A DNA stretch of 64,000 nt from assembly GCF_900107255.1 (NCBI RefSeq), contig NZ_FNPH01000004.1, positions 186,001-250,000 on the forward strand, read 5' to 3'. The translations under genes and the position numbers were made by a program. Below are positions 1 to 9,174 of this stretch, piece by piece. This DNA is from Micromonospora pattaloongensis. Its GTDB lineage: Bacteria > Actinomycetota > Actinomycetes > Mycobacteriales > Micromonosporaceae. A model generated the notes under the pieces. That model was not told the origin of the DNA. It was given only the letters and a program-made list of their open reading frames with translations, and did not search any database. The first letter of the stretch is position 1. The number at the start of each line of letters is the position of its first letter.

Positions 1-258
1 CGGGTCGGCCCCGGCGCGATCTGGGCGGTCGGCAACGCCCCGACCGCGCTGTTCGAGCTGCTGCGCCTGGCCGGGGACGGCGCGCTGCGGCCGGCGCTCG
101 TGGTCGGCCTCCCGGTCGGCTACGTCGGCGCCGCCGAGTCCAAGGCCGCGCTGCGGGCCACGACCCTGCCCCAGCTGTCCAATGTCACCGCCCGCGGCGG
201 GTCGGCCGTCGCGGCGGCCGCCGTCAACGCCCTGCTGTATGGAGACCCGCTGTCATGA
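1..258 (+). CDS. cobH: precorrin-8X methylmutase, C-terminal part (CobH/CbiC)
   Basis: Open from the first base of the window, so the N terminus is missing; 85 residues and a TGA stop are visible. The motif VGNAPTAL and the following GLPVGYVGAAESK segment are characteristic of CobH/CbiC, which moves the methyl group from C-11 to C-12 of precorrin-8X to give hydrogenobyrinic (or cobyrinic) acid in B12 synthesis. Its stop overlaps the ATG of cbiX by four bases (ATGA), so the two are translationally coupled in one cobalamin operon entering from the left. Identification is firm for the visible part. Confidence 0.9.
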   Translation, partial: RVGPGAIWAVGNAPTALFELLRLAGDGALRPALVVGLPVGYVGAAESKAALRATTLPQLSNVTARGGSAVAAAAVNALLYGDPLS

Positions 259-1127
259 CCACACCATTGTTGATCGCGGGACACGGCACCGCGGACGCCG
301 ACGGCGCCGAGGAGTTCCGGCGATTCGTCGCCCGGGTCGCGGCCCGGCACGACGCGCCGGTCGCCGGCGGGTTCATCGAGCTGTCACCGCCGCCGCTCGG
401 CGAGGCCGTCGCCGATCTCGTCGCGGCCGGGGCGCGGCGGATCGCGGCGGTGCCGCTGATGCTGGTCGCGGCCGGGCACGCCAAGGGCGACATCCCGGCC
501 GCGCTGGCCCGCGAGCGGGTCCGGCACGCCGGGCTGAGCATCGCGTACGGGCGTCCGCTCGGGCCGCACCCGACGATCCTCGGCCTGCTCCGCGAGCGTC
601 TGGCGGCGCTGGCCCCGCACGCCGACACCACGGTGCTGCTGGTGGGGCGGGGCTCGACGGACCCCGACGCGAACGCCGACGTCGCGCGCGCGGCCCGGCT
701 GCTCGCCGAGACCACGCCGGTGGCCGGCGTCGAGTACGCGTTCGTCTCGCTGGCCGCCCCCGGTGTGCCCGCCGCGCTGGAGCGTTGCCGGCGGCTCGGG
801 GCGCGCCGGATCGCGGTGCTGCCGTACTTCCTCTTCACCGGGGTGCTGCCGCGCCGGGTGGCGGCGCAGTCGCGGGCCTGGGCGGCGGAGGCGGGCGTGC
901 CGGTCGAGGTGGCGGAGGTGATCGGCGACTGCGACGGCCTCGCTGAGCTGGTGCTGGAGCGCTGGGCGGAGGCGACGCGGGGGGACGCGCGGGCCAACTG
1001 CGACGCGTGCCTCTATCGCGTCGCGCTGCCCGGTCACGAGCACCGTCTGGGCGCGCCGCAGCTGCCGCACCACCACCCCGATGAGCCGGGCCACCAACAC
1101 CACCATCACCACGCCCACGGGCACTAG
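255..1127 (+). CDS. cbiX: sirohydrochlorin chelatase, CbiX-type, with His-rich tail
   Basis: 290 aa. Starts with the CbiX/CbiK-like motif LLIAGHGTADADG, whose His is the metal-binding residue of this family, and has two repeated halves (about 1-120 and 125-245), as in long CbiX proteins that insert cobalt (or Fe/Ni in relatives) into sirohydrochlorin. The C terminus (about 260-290) is a histidine-rich tail with a run of five His, typical of a metal-holding extension in CbiX. A NCDACLYR segment near residue 255 adds two cysteines. Coupled by ATGA overlap to cobH and followed by a strong hairpin, so it is the last gene of the operon. Confidence 0.88.
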   Translation: MTTPLLIAGHGTADADGAEEFRRFVARVAARHDAPVAGGFIELSPPPLGEAVADLVAAGARRIAAVPLMLVAAGHAKGDIPAALARERVRHAGLSIAYGRPLGPHPTILGLLRERLAALAPHADTTVLLVGRGSTDPDANADVARAARLLAETTPVAGVEYAFVSLAAPGVPAALERCRRLGARRIAVLPYFLFTGVLPRRVAAQSRAWAAEAGVPVEVAEVIGDCDGLAELVLERWAEATRGDARANCDACLYRVALPGHEHRLGAPQLPHHHPDEPGHQHHHHHAHGH

Positions 1128-1162
1128 GGCAGGGGCCGTTCCGCTGCGGACGGCCCCTGCCC
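1127..1162. terminator. bidirectional hairpin terminator after cbiX
   Basis: A perfect 13-bp inverted repeat (arms 1127-1139 and 1150-1162, loop of 10) begins at the last base of the cbiX stop and sits between the converging cbiX and lipase genes. There is no clear U-tract, as is common for GC-rich actinobacterial terminators. Confidence 0.75.
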
Positions 1163-1175
1163 GGTCCGGGCCGGC

Positions 1176-1850
1176 TCAGTCGAGCCAGTCGATCACCTGG
1201 TTGCCCACGCCGCCGTCGGTGAGGAACGCGAGGTGGTTGACGCAGCCGACGTCGGTGTTCACGGCGCCGCTGACCAGAGTGCTCCGGTACGGGATGATCA
1301 CGCCGTCGCAGGCGGAGTACCAGGTGCGGTAGGTCACCGCGCCGGGGGTCTCGTCGCCGGAGTTGAGCTGCTGGAGGAACGCCGAGTTCGGCGCCATCTG
1401 CTGACACGAGGTGAACAGCAGGCACGCGTACGCCGCGGTCGTGCCGTGGTTGGCGCCGGCCAGTGAGCCCCACTGGTCCACTGCGGCCGTGCCGCCGAGA
1501 TTCTTCAGGTAGTAGCGGGTGACCAGCCCGCCCATCGAGTGGTTGACCAGGTCCACCCTGCTGGCGCCGGTGCGGGCCCGGACTCCGTCGACGTAGGACC
1601 TGAGCTGGCCGGCCGAGGTGATCAGCGACTGGTTGACGTCGTACTCGAAGGTGTAGACCCGCGAGGCGGGGTAGCCGGCCGCGAGGGCGCGCGCCGCCAT
1701 CGGGATCCAGACCAGGCCGTTGCTGGCGTAGCCGTGAACGAAGACGACCGGGTCGCGCGGCGCGGCCGCCCGGGCGGGCGTGGAGGGGAGCAGGACCGAG
1801 GCCGCGACGACGAGGAACCCGGTGACGGCGACGAGAACGGAGCGGCGCAT
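1176..1850 (-). CDS. secreted alpha/beta-hydrolase lipase (LipA/LipB class 2 type)
   Basis: 224 aa. The ATG at 1850 is chosen because GGGAGG lies 4 bases upstream and the protein then begins with a classic Sec signal peptide (MRRS, hydrophobic stretch, ARAAA cleavage region at about 25-30). The mature enzyme has the oxyanion segment VVFVHGYASNG and the nucleophile elbow NHSMGG (Ser about residue 115). Candidate acid and His residues lie in the C-terminal third (NTDVGCVNHLAFL). This matches short actinobacterial extracellular triacylglycerol lipases/esterases. Four Cys suggest disulphides. Substrate is not predictable. It converges with cbiX and diverges from the LAL regulator. Confidence 0.85.
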   Translation of the reverse strand: MRRSVLVAVTGFLVVAASVLLPSTPARAAAPRDPVVFVHGYASNGLVWIPMAARALAAGYPASRVYTFEYDVNQSLITSAGQLRSYVDGVRARTGASRVDLVNHSMGGLVTRYYLKNLGGTAAVDQWGSLAGANHGTTAAYACLLFTSCQQMAPNSAFLQQLNSGDETPGAVTYRTWYSACDGVIIPYRSTLVSGAVNTDVGCVNHLAFLTDGGVGNQVIDWLD

Positions 1851-1946
1851 GAGACCTCCCTGGGGCGGTGCCAATCGAGGCACCGGCAGTCTCGAGCCGC
1901 GTCCTTCACCGAGGCATCGGCGAACTCGCCAGTTCCTAACAAGCAC

Positions 1947-1982
1947 TTTTTATTCTGGTTACCAGCGCGTAACTTAAGTACA
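1947..1982 (+). promoter_or_regulatory. candidate leaderless promoter with overlapping inverted repeat
   Basis: TAACTT at 1970-1975 lies six bases before the ATG at 1982, and TTTTTA at 1947-1952 is 17 bases upstream of it. No Shine-Dalgarno precedes the ATG, so the LAL mRNA may be leaderless. A small inverted repeat GTTAC-N6-GTAAC (1958-1973) overlaps the -10 and could be an operator. This is inference from spacing only. Confidence 0.35.
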
Positions 1983-4747
1983 TGAGGGCGGGGTCATGCC
2001 GCAGCCGCCCCGGGCTCTGCGGCCGGAGCGACGAGCAGGCCGAACTCGGTGCGCTGATCGCCGCGGCGCGCGCGGGTCGCAGTGGCTCGACGTTGCTGCT
2101 GGGCGATCCCGGACTGGGCAAGACCGCGCTGCTCGACGCCACGACCGCGATCGCCGCCGACTTCCTCGTGCTGCGCACGAGCGGCGTCGAGTCCGAGACC
2201 GCGATCCCGTTCGGTGGCCTGCACCGGCTGCTGCGGCCGGTAGCGCACCGGCGGTCTACGCTGCCGCCGTCCCAGGTGGCGCCGCTGGAGGCGGCGCTGG
2301 GGCTCGGCGGCGCCGTTGACGCCGACCGGTTCCTGCTCTGCGCGGCGGTGCTCAGCCTCCTCTGCGAACTGGCCCGTGACGTGCCCGTGCTGTGCCGGGT
2401 CGACGACGCGCACTGGCTGGACCAGCCGTCGCTGGACGCTCTGGCGTTCGCGGCGCGGCGGCTCGACGCCGAGGGGGTCGTGCTGCTGTTCGCCGCGCGC
2501 GAGCAACACGGCGAACACGACGCACCGCTACTGCCCGGCATCCCCGCGCTCCGGCTGTCCCCGCTGGACGCGGTCGCGAGCGGCGAACTCGTCGCCGCGC
2601 TCGCCGGCGACCAGCTGCCGGAGCCGGTCCGCGACAGGGTGCTGCGCACCGCGGCCGGCAATCCGCAGGCCCTGGTCGAGCTCGTCGAGACCGCCGCCGC
2701 CCGAGGTGCCGGGGCGACCGGTCCGGTCACGCTCCCCGCGGGCAGCGCGCTGCTGCGCGCCCACCGCGCCCTCGTCGCACGGCTGCCCGCGGCGACCCAA
2801 CGGCTCCTGCTGCTGGTCGCCGCGGACGACGAGGTCGATGTGGACACGCTGGTGCGCGCCGCGGCGACCGAGGGGCTCGACGTGTCGGCGCTGGAACCGG
2901 CGGAGCGTGCCGGGCTGCTGCACATGCGGGGGGACGTCGTCCGGCTCCGCTCGCCGCTGATCGGGTCCGCCATCTACCAGGGCGCGCCGCTGGCGCGCCG
3001 GCGGGCCGTGCACGCCGCGCTCGCCCGGGCGCTCACCGACGACGTCCACCGCGTCCGGCGGGCCTGGCACCGGGCGATGGCGGCGTCGGGGCCGGATGAC
3101 GGGCTCGCCGACGAGCTGTGCCGGGCCGCCGCCGTCGCCCGCCGCCGCGGCGACTACCCCGCCTCCTGCCTCGCGTTCGAGCGCGCGGCGCAGCTGCGCA
3201 CGAGCGGCGACGCGAAGGCGCGGGACCTGATCGCGGGGGCCGGTGACGCGCGGCTCGCCGGCGACACCGACCGGGCCCGCGCGCTGCTGCGGGCCGCGCT
3301 GCCGCTCGCGACCAGCGCCCCGACGCGGGGGCGGGCCGAGCTGCTCCGCGGCGATCTGGAGCTGCGCGACGGCGACGCGCTCGAGGCGCGTCGCACGCTG
3401 CTGGAGGCGGCGGAGACGCTGGCGCCGCACGACCGTCGGCTGGCGGTCCGGGCGCTGATGCGGGCGGGGCAGGCCAGCTCGTTCGCTGGTGACCTGGCGG
3501 CGTACGCGGGGATCGCCCGCCGGGCCGCGCGGTTACGCCGCCCGGACGACCCGCCGCGGCTCACGCTGATCTTCGACTACTTCGCCGGCACGGTCGCCGC
3601 GTCCCGGGGCGACCACCGGACCGCTCGCGCGGCGTTCGGCCGGGTCGTGCGGGTCGGCCGCGAGCTCGACGAGTCGTCGGCGTTGACCTGGGCGAGCGTC
3701 GCGGCGCTGCTGTACGGCGACGCGATGGGCGCGCGGACGCTGGCGGCCCGCGCGGTGGCGATGGCGCGGGCCCGGGGCGGCATCGCGTCGCTGCCGCAGG
3801 CGTTGGCGGCCCTGGTCTACGCGGAGCTGTGCACGGCCCAGTACCTCTCAGCGCTGCCGAACGCGGTGGAGGGGCTGCGGTTGGCCGAACAGACCGGGCA
3901 GCGCAACTGCGCCACCGAGCACCTGGCCGCGCTGGCCCTGCTCGCCGCCGTGGCGGGCGACGAGCAGACCTGTCGGAGCCGGGCGCGCGCGGCCGGCACC
4001 CGCGCCACCGCGCACGGTCTGGGGCTGGCCGCGTCGTTGACCGTCTGGGCCGAGGCGTTCCTGGACCAGAGCCGGGGGGACTCGTCGGCCGCCGCGCTGC
4101 GGCTGCGGACGCTGGCCCGGCCGGGAGCCGGTCCGACGCACTTCGTGGTGCGGGTGCTGACCGTCCCGCACTTCGTGGAGGCGGCGGTCCGCAGCGGCAA
4201 CGCGGCGGCCGCGCGCCGGGCGCTGGTGGGGTTCGACGCGTTCGCGCGGGCCAGCGGGTACGGGGAGTGGTTGGCGTTGTCGGCGCGCTCGCACGCGTTG
4301 CTCGCCGACGGGGAGGACGCCGCCCGGGAGTACTTCCGGGAGGCGCTGCGGCTGCACGCCACCGGCCACTCCGACTTCGAGCGGGCCCGCACCGAGCTGC
4401 TGTACGGCAACGCGCTGCGCCGGCGGCGCCGGCCGGCGCGGGCGCGCGAGCACCTGCACAGCGCGCTGGAGACGTTCGAGCGTTTCGGCGCGCGGCTCTG
4501 GTGCGACCAGACCCGCGCGGAGTTGCGGGCCACCGGCGAGGCGGTGCCTCCGGTGGCCCAGCCGGTGGCCAAGCAGCTCACGCCGCAGCAGCTGCAGATC
4601 GCGCGCTTCGTGGCGGAGGGGAAGACGAATCGGGAGGTGGCGGCGCAGCTGTTCGTCAGTCCGCGCACCGTGGACCACCACCTGCGCAACATCTTCACGC
4701 GGCTCGGGATCCGCTCCCGCCTCGAGCTCGTGCGGATGCTGGGGTAG
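1982..4747 (+). CDS. LAL-family LuxR transcriptional regulator (large ATP-binding)
   Basis: 921 aa, normal for LAL (MalT-like) regulators. The N terminus has CGRSDEQAEL followed by a Walker A motif GDPGLGKTALL (about residue 40) and a Walker B-like VLCRVDDAHWLDQ (about 137-148) in an AAA/STAND ATPase module. The middle (about 350-820) is alanine/arginine-rich helical repeat, probably TPR-like. The C terminus has a LuxR helix-turn-helix (about 855-920) with LTPQQLQIARFVAEGKTNRE and VSPRTVDHHLRNIFTRLGI. Such proteins are ATP-dependent, ligand-responsive activators. The start lacks a visible ribosome-binding site, and a slightly shorter protein is possible. The target is unknown; it diverges from the lipase gene. 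Confidence 0.9.
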   Translation: MRAGSCRSRPGLCGRSDEQAELGALIAAARAGRSGSTLLLGDPGLGKTALLDATTAIAADFLVLRTSGVESETAIPFGGLHRLLRPVAHRRSTLPPSQVAPLEAALGLGGAVDADRFLLCAAVLSLLCELARDVPVLCRVDDAHWLDQPSLDALAFAARRLDAEGVVLLFAAREQHGEHDAPLLPGIPALRLSPLDAVASGELVAALAGDQLPEPVRDRVLRTAAGNPQALVELVETAAARGAGATGPVTLPAGSALLRAHRALVARLPAATQRLLLLVAADDEVDVDTLVRAAATEGLDVSALEPAERAGLLHMRGDVVRLRSPLIGSAIYQGAPLARRRAVHAALARALTDDVHRVRRAWHRAMAASGPDDGLADELCRAAAVARRRGDYPASCLAFERAAQLRTSGDAKARDLIAGAGDARLAGDTDRARALLRAALPLATSAPTRGRAELLRGDLELRDGDALEARRTLLEAAETLAPHDRRLAVRALMRAGQASSFAGDLAAYAGIARRAARLRRPDDPPRLTLIFDYFAGTVAASRGDHRTARAAFGRVVRVGRELDESSALTWASVAALLYGDAMGARTLAARAVAMARARGGIASLPQALAALVYAELCTAQYLSALPNAVEGLRLAEQTGQRNCATEHLAALALLAAVAGDEQTCRSRARAAGTRATAHGLGLAASLTVWAEAFLDQSRGDSSAAALRLRTLARPGAGPTHFVVRVLTVPHFVEAAVRSGNAAAARRALVGFDAFARASGYGEWLALSARSHALLADGEDAAREYFREALRLHATGHSDFERARTELLYGNALRRRRRPARAREHLHSALETFERFGARLWCDQTRAELRATGEAVPPVAQPVAKQLTPQQLQIARFVAEGKTNREVAAQLFVSPRTVDHHLRNIFTRLGIRSRLELVRMLG

Positions 4748-4770
4748 CGGGCGCGGCCGCGGTGCGCGCG

Positions 4771-4804
4771 GAGATGGCCAGGCCGCGGTGGGCCTGGCCA
4801 TCTC
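4771..4804. terminator. bidirectional hairpin terminator
   Basis: A perfect 14-bp inverted repeat (arms 4771-4784 and 4791-4804, loop of 6) between the converging LAL regulator and DUF4142 genes. Confidence 0.8.
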
Positions 4805-4824
4805 CGGCGCCGCGCCGGTCGGCG

Positions 4825-5535
4825 TCAGCTCTGATCCGGTTGCGGCTCGGCCGTCGTGCCCGGTTCGGTCGTCGACGTCCCGCCGGGACCGCCGGTGCCG
4901 CCTCCGCCGGGCCCGGGCGTCCCGGTCCCGCCGGGCGTCCCGCTCCCGCCCGGGCCGGGGGTGCCGGTGCCCGGGCCGCCGCTGACGCCGGGCGACGGCG
5001 TGCCCGACGTGGACAGTCCGAGGCTCTGCGCGAGCGCCCGGAGCGCGTCGTGGTGCGACCGGATGACCGGTTCCGCGTCCTGCGCCACCCGCTTGGCGTC
5101 CGGGTCCGAGCCCTGGGACAGCTCCGTCTGGATCAGCTGCATCGTCTGCTCGTGCCAGCTGAGGTTGATCGAGACGAACATCCGGTCGAAGTCCGGGCCG
5201 TTGACGGCCTGCAGCCGGGTCAGCGCCGACTGCTGGTCGGCGGTCGGCGAGCCGGGCAGCGTCACGTTGAGCTTCGAGGCGGTCTGTTGCAGCGACTGGT
5301 CCAGGCGGGTGTGGTCGCTGACCAACCGGGAGCCCACGTCCTTCACCTGCTGGTTCGCGTTCTTCTGCTGCGTCAGGTTCCCCTTCGAGATCTCGGCCAT
5401 GTTCGCCTGATGGGCCGCCTGCAGGAACGACGTATCCTGTGCCGACGGCGCGGCGACCGCGTGCGCGGCCGTGCCGGGCACCAGGGCCAGCGCCACGAGC
5501 CCGGCGACGAGCGCGCCGCGTTTGATGCGTGCCAT
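4825..5535 (-). CDS. secreted DUF4142 protein with Gly/Pro/Thr-rich tail
   Basis: 236 aa from the ATG at 5535, preceded by a GGGGGAGAG ribosome-binding site. A signal peptide (MARIKRG, hydrophobic core, AHAVAAP) is followed by a DUF4142 domain (about 38-185) with the family pattern TSFLQAAHQANMAEI and VSDHTRLDQSLQ. DUF4142 is a ferritin-like four-helix fold of unknown function, often exported. The last 50 residues are low-complexity Gly/Pro/Thr, like a cell-wall spacer. A paralogue with a Pro-rich tail lies at 55356-56012. Confidence 0.85.
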   Translation of the reverse strand: MARIKRGALVAGLVALALVPGTAAHAVAAPSAQDTSFLQAAHQANMAEISKGNLTQQKNANQQVKDVGSRLVSDHTRLDQSLQQTASKLNVTLPGSPTADQQSALTRLQAVNGPDFDRMFVSINLSWHEQTMQLIQTELSQGSDPDAKRVAQDAEPVIRSHHDALRALAQSLGLSTSGTPSPGVSGGPGTGTPGPGGSGTPGGTGTPGPGGGGTGGPGGTSTTEPGTTAEPQPDQS

Positions 5536-5777
5536 CTCTCCCCCTCTTCTCGTGCGGACAGGTGGCCGGGTACCCCACCGATGCGTGCCCATGCCACCCG
5601 GTGACGGCCGCGCCGCTCGGCTCAGCGCGGGCACCGTCCGCCGAATCGGGCCTCGCTCGACTCGCGCGATCGGCGCGGTCGGGTTAAGTTCCGACCAAGT
5701 GGAAGAAGCGCAACGTGGCGGACATTTCACGCGGGTTGGGCCGATCCACTTACCACAGACAAGGAAGGTGCCCGCCC

Positions 5778-7211
5778 GTGCTCTCCGCGCTCGACCCCCA
5801 GCACACCGTCGCCCCGGCCGGGTACAGCCGCTGGCTGATCCCGCCGGCCGCGTTGTCGGTGCACCTGTGCATCGGCCAGGCGTACGCGACGAGCGTCTAC
5901 AAGAACTCCCTCATCGCGCACTTCGACACCAGCCAGACGGCGATCGGGGTCATCTTCAGCATCGCGATCGTGATGCTCGGGCTCTCGGCGGCGGTCGGTG
6001 GCACGTGGGTGGAGGCGAACGGGCCGCGCAAGGCGATGTTCGTCTCGGCCTGCTTCTGGACGGCCGGCTTCCTGGTCGGCGCGCTCGGCATCGCCACCCG
6101 GCAGCTCTGGCTGCTCTACCTCGGATACGGCTTCCTCGGCGGCATCGGGCTCGGCATCGGTTACATCTCGCCGGTCTCCACGTTGATCAAGTGGTTCCCG
6201 GACCGCCCTGGCCTCGCCACCGGCCTGGCCATCATGGGCTTCGGCGGCGGCGCGATGGTCGCCAGTCCACTGTCGCGCCAGCTGCTCTCGTTGTACGACC
6301 CCACCTACGACCCGGGTAACGCCGGTTCCGTGGCGTCCAGCGGGGCTCTCGTCGGGCTCTTCCTCACGCTCGGCATCGGCTACTTCGTGATCATGATGTT
6401 CGGCGTGGTCAACGTGCGGGTTCCCGCGCCCGGCTGGCGGCCGGCCGGCTTCGATCCCGCCACGGTCACGGCGAAGCCGATGGTGACCACGGCGCAGGTC
6501 TCCGCGGCGAACGCCATCAGAACGCGCTCGTTCTGGCTGCTGTGGATCGTGCTGTTCTGCAACGTGACCGCCGGCATCGGCATCCTGGAACAGGCCGCGC
6601 CGATGATCCAGGACTTCTTCCGGGACAACGGCGCCTCGGCCGTGACGGCCGCCGCCGCGGGCGGCTTCGTGGGCCTGCTCTCGCTGTTCAACATGGCGGG
6701 CCGGTTCGTCTGGTCGTCCACCTCGGACATCATCGGCCGCAAGCCGATCTACGTGCTCTACCTCGGGCTCGGCATGGTGCTCTACACCCTGCTCGCGCTG
6801 GTCGGACACACGGCCACCGCGCTGTTCGTGCTGATCGCCTGCGTGATCCTGTCCTTCTACGGTGGCGGATTCGCCACCATCCCCGCGTACCTGCGGGACC
6901 TGTTCGGCACCTATCAGGTGGGCGCGATCCACGGCCGGCTGCTCACCGCCTGGTCCGCCGCGGGGGTCGCCGGGCCGCTGATCGTGAACGGGGTGCTCGA
7001 CGCGCAGGGCGAACCGGGGACCCTGACCGCGGCCTCCTACCGTCCGGCGCTGTTCACCATGGTCGGCGTGCTGGCCCTCGGTTTCCTCACCAACCTGCTC
7101 GTGCGGCCGATCCCGGAACGCTTCCACGAGCCGCGGGCCGCCGCGGCGCCGACACCCGAACCCGACACCGCGACCGCGGCGGTCGCGACCGAAGGAGGCA
7201 GCAACCGATGA
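5778..7211 (+). CDS. OFA-family MFS transporter (oxalate/formate antiporter-like)
   Basis: 477 aa. The GTG at 5778 is preferred over an upstream ATG because AAGGAAGG lies nine bases before it. About 12 transmembrane segments; family signatures include SRWLIPPAALSVHLCIGQAY near the N terminus and DIIGRKPIY in the central loop. OFA members exchange oxalate, formate or other small carboxylates; the substrate here is not fixed by sequence. Its stop overlaps the ATG of a 40-residue one-helix protein. A paralogue at 39620-41173 next to the formate dehydrogenase genes carries that small protein as a C-terminal fusion. Inverted TCCACTT/AAGTGGA copies at 5697-5703 and 5745-5751 precede the gene. Confidence 0.88.
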   Translation: MLSALDPQHTVAPAGYSRWLIPPAALSVHLCIGQAYATSVYKNSLIAHFDTSQTAIGVIFSIAIVMLGLSAAVGGTWVEANGPRKAMFVSACFWTAGFLVGALGIATRQLWLLYLGYGFLGGIGLGIGYISPVSTLIKWFPDRPGLATGLAIMGFGGGAMVASPLSRQLLSLYDPTYDPGNAGSVASSGALVGLFLTLGIGYFVIMMFGVVNVRVPAPGWRPAGFDPATVTAKPMVTTAQVSAANAIRTRSFWLLWIVLFCNVTAGIGILEQAAPMIQDFFRDNGASAVTAAAAGGFVGLLSLFNMAGRFVWSSTSDIIGRKPIYVLYLGLGMVLYTLLALVGHTATALFVLIACVILSFYGGGFATIPAYLRDLFGTYQVGAIHGRLLTAWSAAGVAGPLIVNGVLDAQGEPGTLTAASYRPALFTMVGVLALGFLTNLLVRPIPERFHEPRAAAAPTPEPDTATAAVATEGGSNR

Positions 7212-7330
7212 GCGACCGGTCCGGAAAGCAGACCGCCCGGCTGTGGGTGTCGTGGCTGCTGGTCGCCGCGCTGCTCGGCTATGGCGTCGTCCAGACGGCG
7301 ATCACCGCGGCGAAGCTCTTCGCCGGCTGA
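7208..7330 (+). CDS. MFS transporter small subunit (single-helix partner of OFA antiporter)
   Basis: 40 aa, starting at an ATG that overlaps the transporter stop (ATGA at 7208-7211), so made with it by coupling. It has one predicted transmembrane helix (WLLVAALLGYGVVQTAITAAK). The sequence from QTARLW to the end is nearly identical to the last 35 residues of the fused transporter at 39620-41173, which gives strong Rosetta-stone evidence that it is a functional partner of the MFS protein, probably packing on it in the membrane. Its exact role (stability, gating or assembly) is not known. Confidence 0.85.
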   Translation: MSDRSGKQTARLWVSWLLVAALLGYGVVQTAITAAKLFAG

Positions 7331-7466
7331 GGCGTTCCCACGCTGAGGCTTCCCACGCTGTGGGCAATGCGGTCCGCGGCCTAACCTTCCCTACCACAGT
7401 GCCGATATCACGCCCAGACGACCCCCGTTCAGGGGTGCCGGGAGGCGGAAGGAGGCGGTGGGGAAG

Positions 7467-9119
7467 ATGGCCGCGGACAAAACATCGGTCGAGATCACCA
7501 TCGACCGGAACCGGTTCGTCGGTTGGTTGGCCGACCGGCGTACGAGCACCAAGACGTCGATCGCCGTGGTGGTGGTCATGCTCGTCGCGGTCGGCGCGAC
7601 CGCGTTCTCGCTGATGCGGATGGCGGGAATCAACGACGACCTCAAGACGATGAAGGACCACCACGTCGAGCAGGCGCGGCTGCTGAACGAGCTGAGCGGT
7701 GGGTTCGGCACCATGTTCCGGGGCCTGTTCCTCGCCTCGGGCAGCAGCGGTGACCCCACGTACCAGCCGGAGGGGCGCAAGAACCTCGAGGAGGCCGACG
7801 CCCAGGTCAAGCAGGCCCTCGCCCGGTACCGCGAACTGGAGTCGGACGGCGGCGAGGCGGTGAACCCGGCGCTGAACGCCTTCGAGAAGGCGTGGAGCGC
7901 CCACACCACGCTGCGCGACGTGTTCGTCCTGCGCAAGCAGCCGCCGGCCGGCTTCGTCATGCCCACGCCCGACAAGATCGGTCCGATGTTCGTCGCCGCC
8001 GAGCAGGAGATGCACGCGGCGATGGACCAGCTGAAGAAGACCGAGGAGGAGGAGGCCGACGCGCTGGCCGCGGCCGCGTCCGACGAGTACGCGCAGGCGC
8101 GCCTCGTGACCATCGCGGTGCTCGTGCTCGGGCTGCTGCTCGCCGGCGCGCTGGACGTCTGGGTGGCCGTCAACTTCCGCCGTCAGCTCGCCAGCGTCGG
8201 CGGCGCGCTCGACGCCGTCGCCGACGGCGACCTGACGCGCCGGGCCGAGGTGCGCTCGCGCGACGAGCTCGGCCGGATGGCCGCCGCGGTCAACCGGGCG
8301 AGCGCGGGCATCCGGGCGACGGTCGAGACGCTCGGGATCGGCGCCCGCACGCTGGGCGCGAACACCGAGAAGCTGGGCGCGGTGGCCGCGCGGATCGGAT
8401 CCAGCGCACAGGAGGCCGCCGCCCAGGCGAACGTGGTCGCGGACGCCGCGGGTGACGTGTCGCGCAACGTGCAGACGGTGGCCGCCGGCGCGGAGGAGAT
8501 GGGCGCGTCGATCCGCGAGATCGCGCAGAACGCCAACGAGGCCGCGCGGGTCGCCTCCGACGCGGTGGGCGTCGCGGAGTCGACGAACCGTACGGTCTCG
8601 ACGCTCGGTGAGTCGTCGATGGAGATCGGTAACGTGGTCAAGGTGATCACGTCGATCGCCGAGCAGACGAACCTGCTGGCGTTGAACGCGACGATCGAGG
8701 CGGCGCGCGCCGGGGAGGCCGGTAAGGGCTTCGCGGTGGTGGCCAGCGAGGTCAAGGACCTGGCGCAGGAGACGGCGCGGGCGACCGAGGACATCTCCCG
8801 GCGGGTGGAGGCGATCCAGTCCGACACGTCGAACGCGGTGGCCGCGATCGGTGAGATCAGCAAGATCATCGCGAAGATCAACGACTACCAGGTGACGATC
8901 GCCTCGGCGGTGGAGGAGCAGACCGCGACCACCGGCGAGATGAGCCGCAGCGTCGGCGACGCGGCACAGGGCAGCGGCGACATCGCCACCAACATCGCCG
9001 GGGTCGCCGCCGCGGCCAAGGCCACCACCGACACGCTGGTCGAGGCGGGACAGACGACCGCGGAGCTGGCGGCGCTCGCGACGCAGCTGCAGGACGCGGT
9101 GGGACGCTTCCGCGTCTGA
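7467..9119 (+). CDS. methyl-accepting chemotaxis protein (4HB-type sensor)
   Basis: About 550 aa. The ATG at 7467 is used; a GTG at 7458 in frame is possible. A short cytoplasmic start is followed by TM1 (about 32-53), a mostly helical extracytoplasmic region resembling the 4HB_MCP bundle (about 55-210), TM2 (about 213-235) and a HAMP domain. A long cytoplasmic coiled coil follows, with the signalling tip [19 protein letters not shown] (about 400-420) and [17 protein letters not shown]. No C-terminal pentapeptide for CheR/CheB is seen. No che genes are in the window; a second receptor with a Cache sensor is at 56163-57704. The ligand is unknown. Confidence 0.9.
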   Translation: MAADKTSVEITIDRNRFVGWLADRRTSTKTSIAVVVVMLVAVGATAFSLMRMAGINDDLKTMKDHHVEQARLLNELSGGFGTMFRGLFLASGSSGDPTYQPEGRKNLEEADAQVKQALARYRELESDGGEAVNPALNAFEKAWSAHTTLRDVFVLRKQPPAGFVMPTPDKIGPMFVAAEQEMHAAMDQLKKTEEEEADALAAAASDEYAQARLVTIAVLVLGLLLAGALDVWVAVNFRRQLASVGGALDAVADGDLTRRAEVRSRDELGRMAAAVNRASAGIRATVETLGIGARTLGANTEKLGAVAARIGSSAQEAAAQANVVADAAGDVSRNVQTVAAGAEEMGASIREIAQNANEAARVASDAVGVAESTNRTVSTLGESSMEIGNVVKVITSIAEQTNLLALNATIEAARAGEAGKGFAVVASEVKDLAQETARATEDISRRVEAIQSDTSNAVAAIGEISKIIAKINDYQVTIASAVEEQTATTGEMSRSVGDAAQGSGDIATNIAGVAAAAKATTDTLVEAGQTTAELAALATQLQDAVGRFRV

Positions 9120-9136
9120 CACGTCACACCGATCAC

Positions 9137-9168
9137 GACGGCCGCCCCGGTTTTCCGGGGCGGCCGTC
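9137..9168. terminator. strong hairpin terminator
   Basis: A perfect 14-bp inverted repeat (9137-9150 and 9155-9168) with a TTTT loop lies between the converging chemoreceptor and VOC genes. Confidence 0.85.
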
Positions 9169-9174
9169 GGCGTG

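Noticed and set aside
5727-7127. Minus-strand open frame opposite the OFA transporter
   Set aside because: Charged repetitive translation without motifs; the plus strand is a clear MFS protein.
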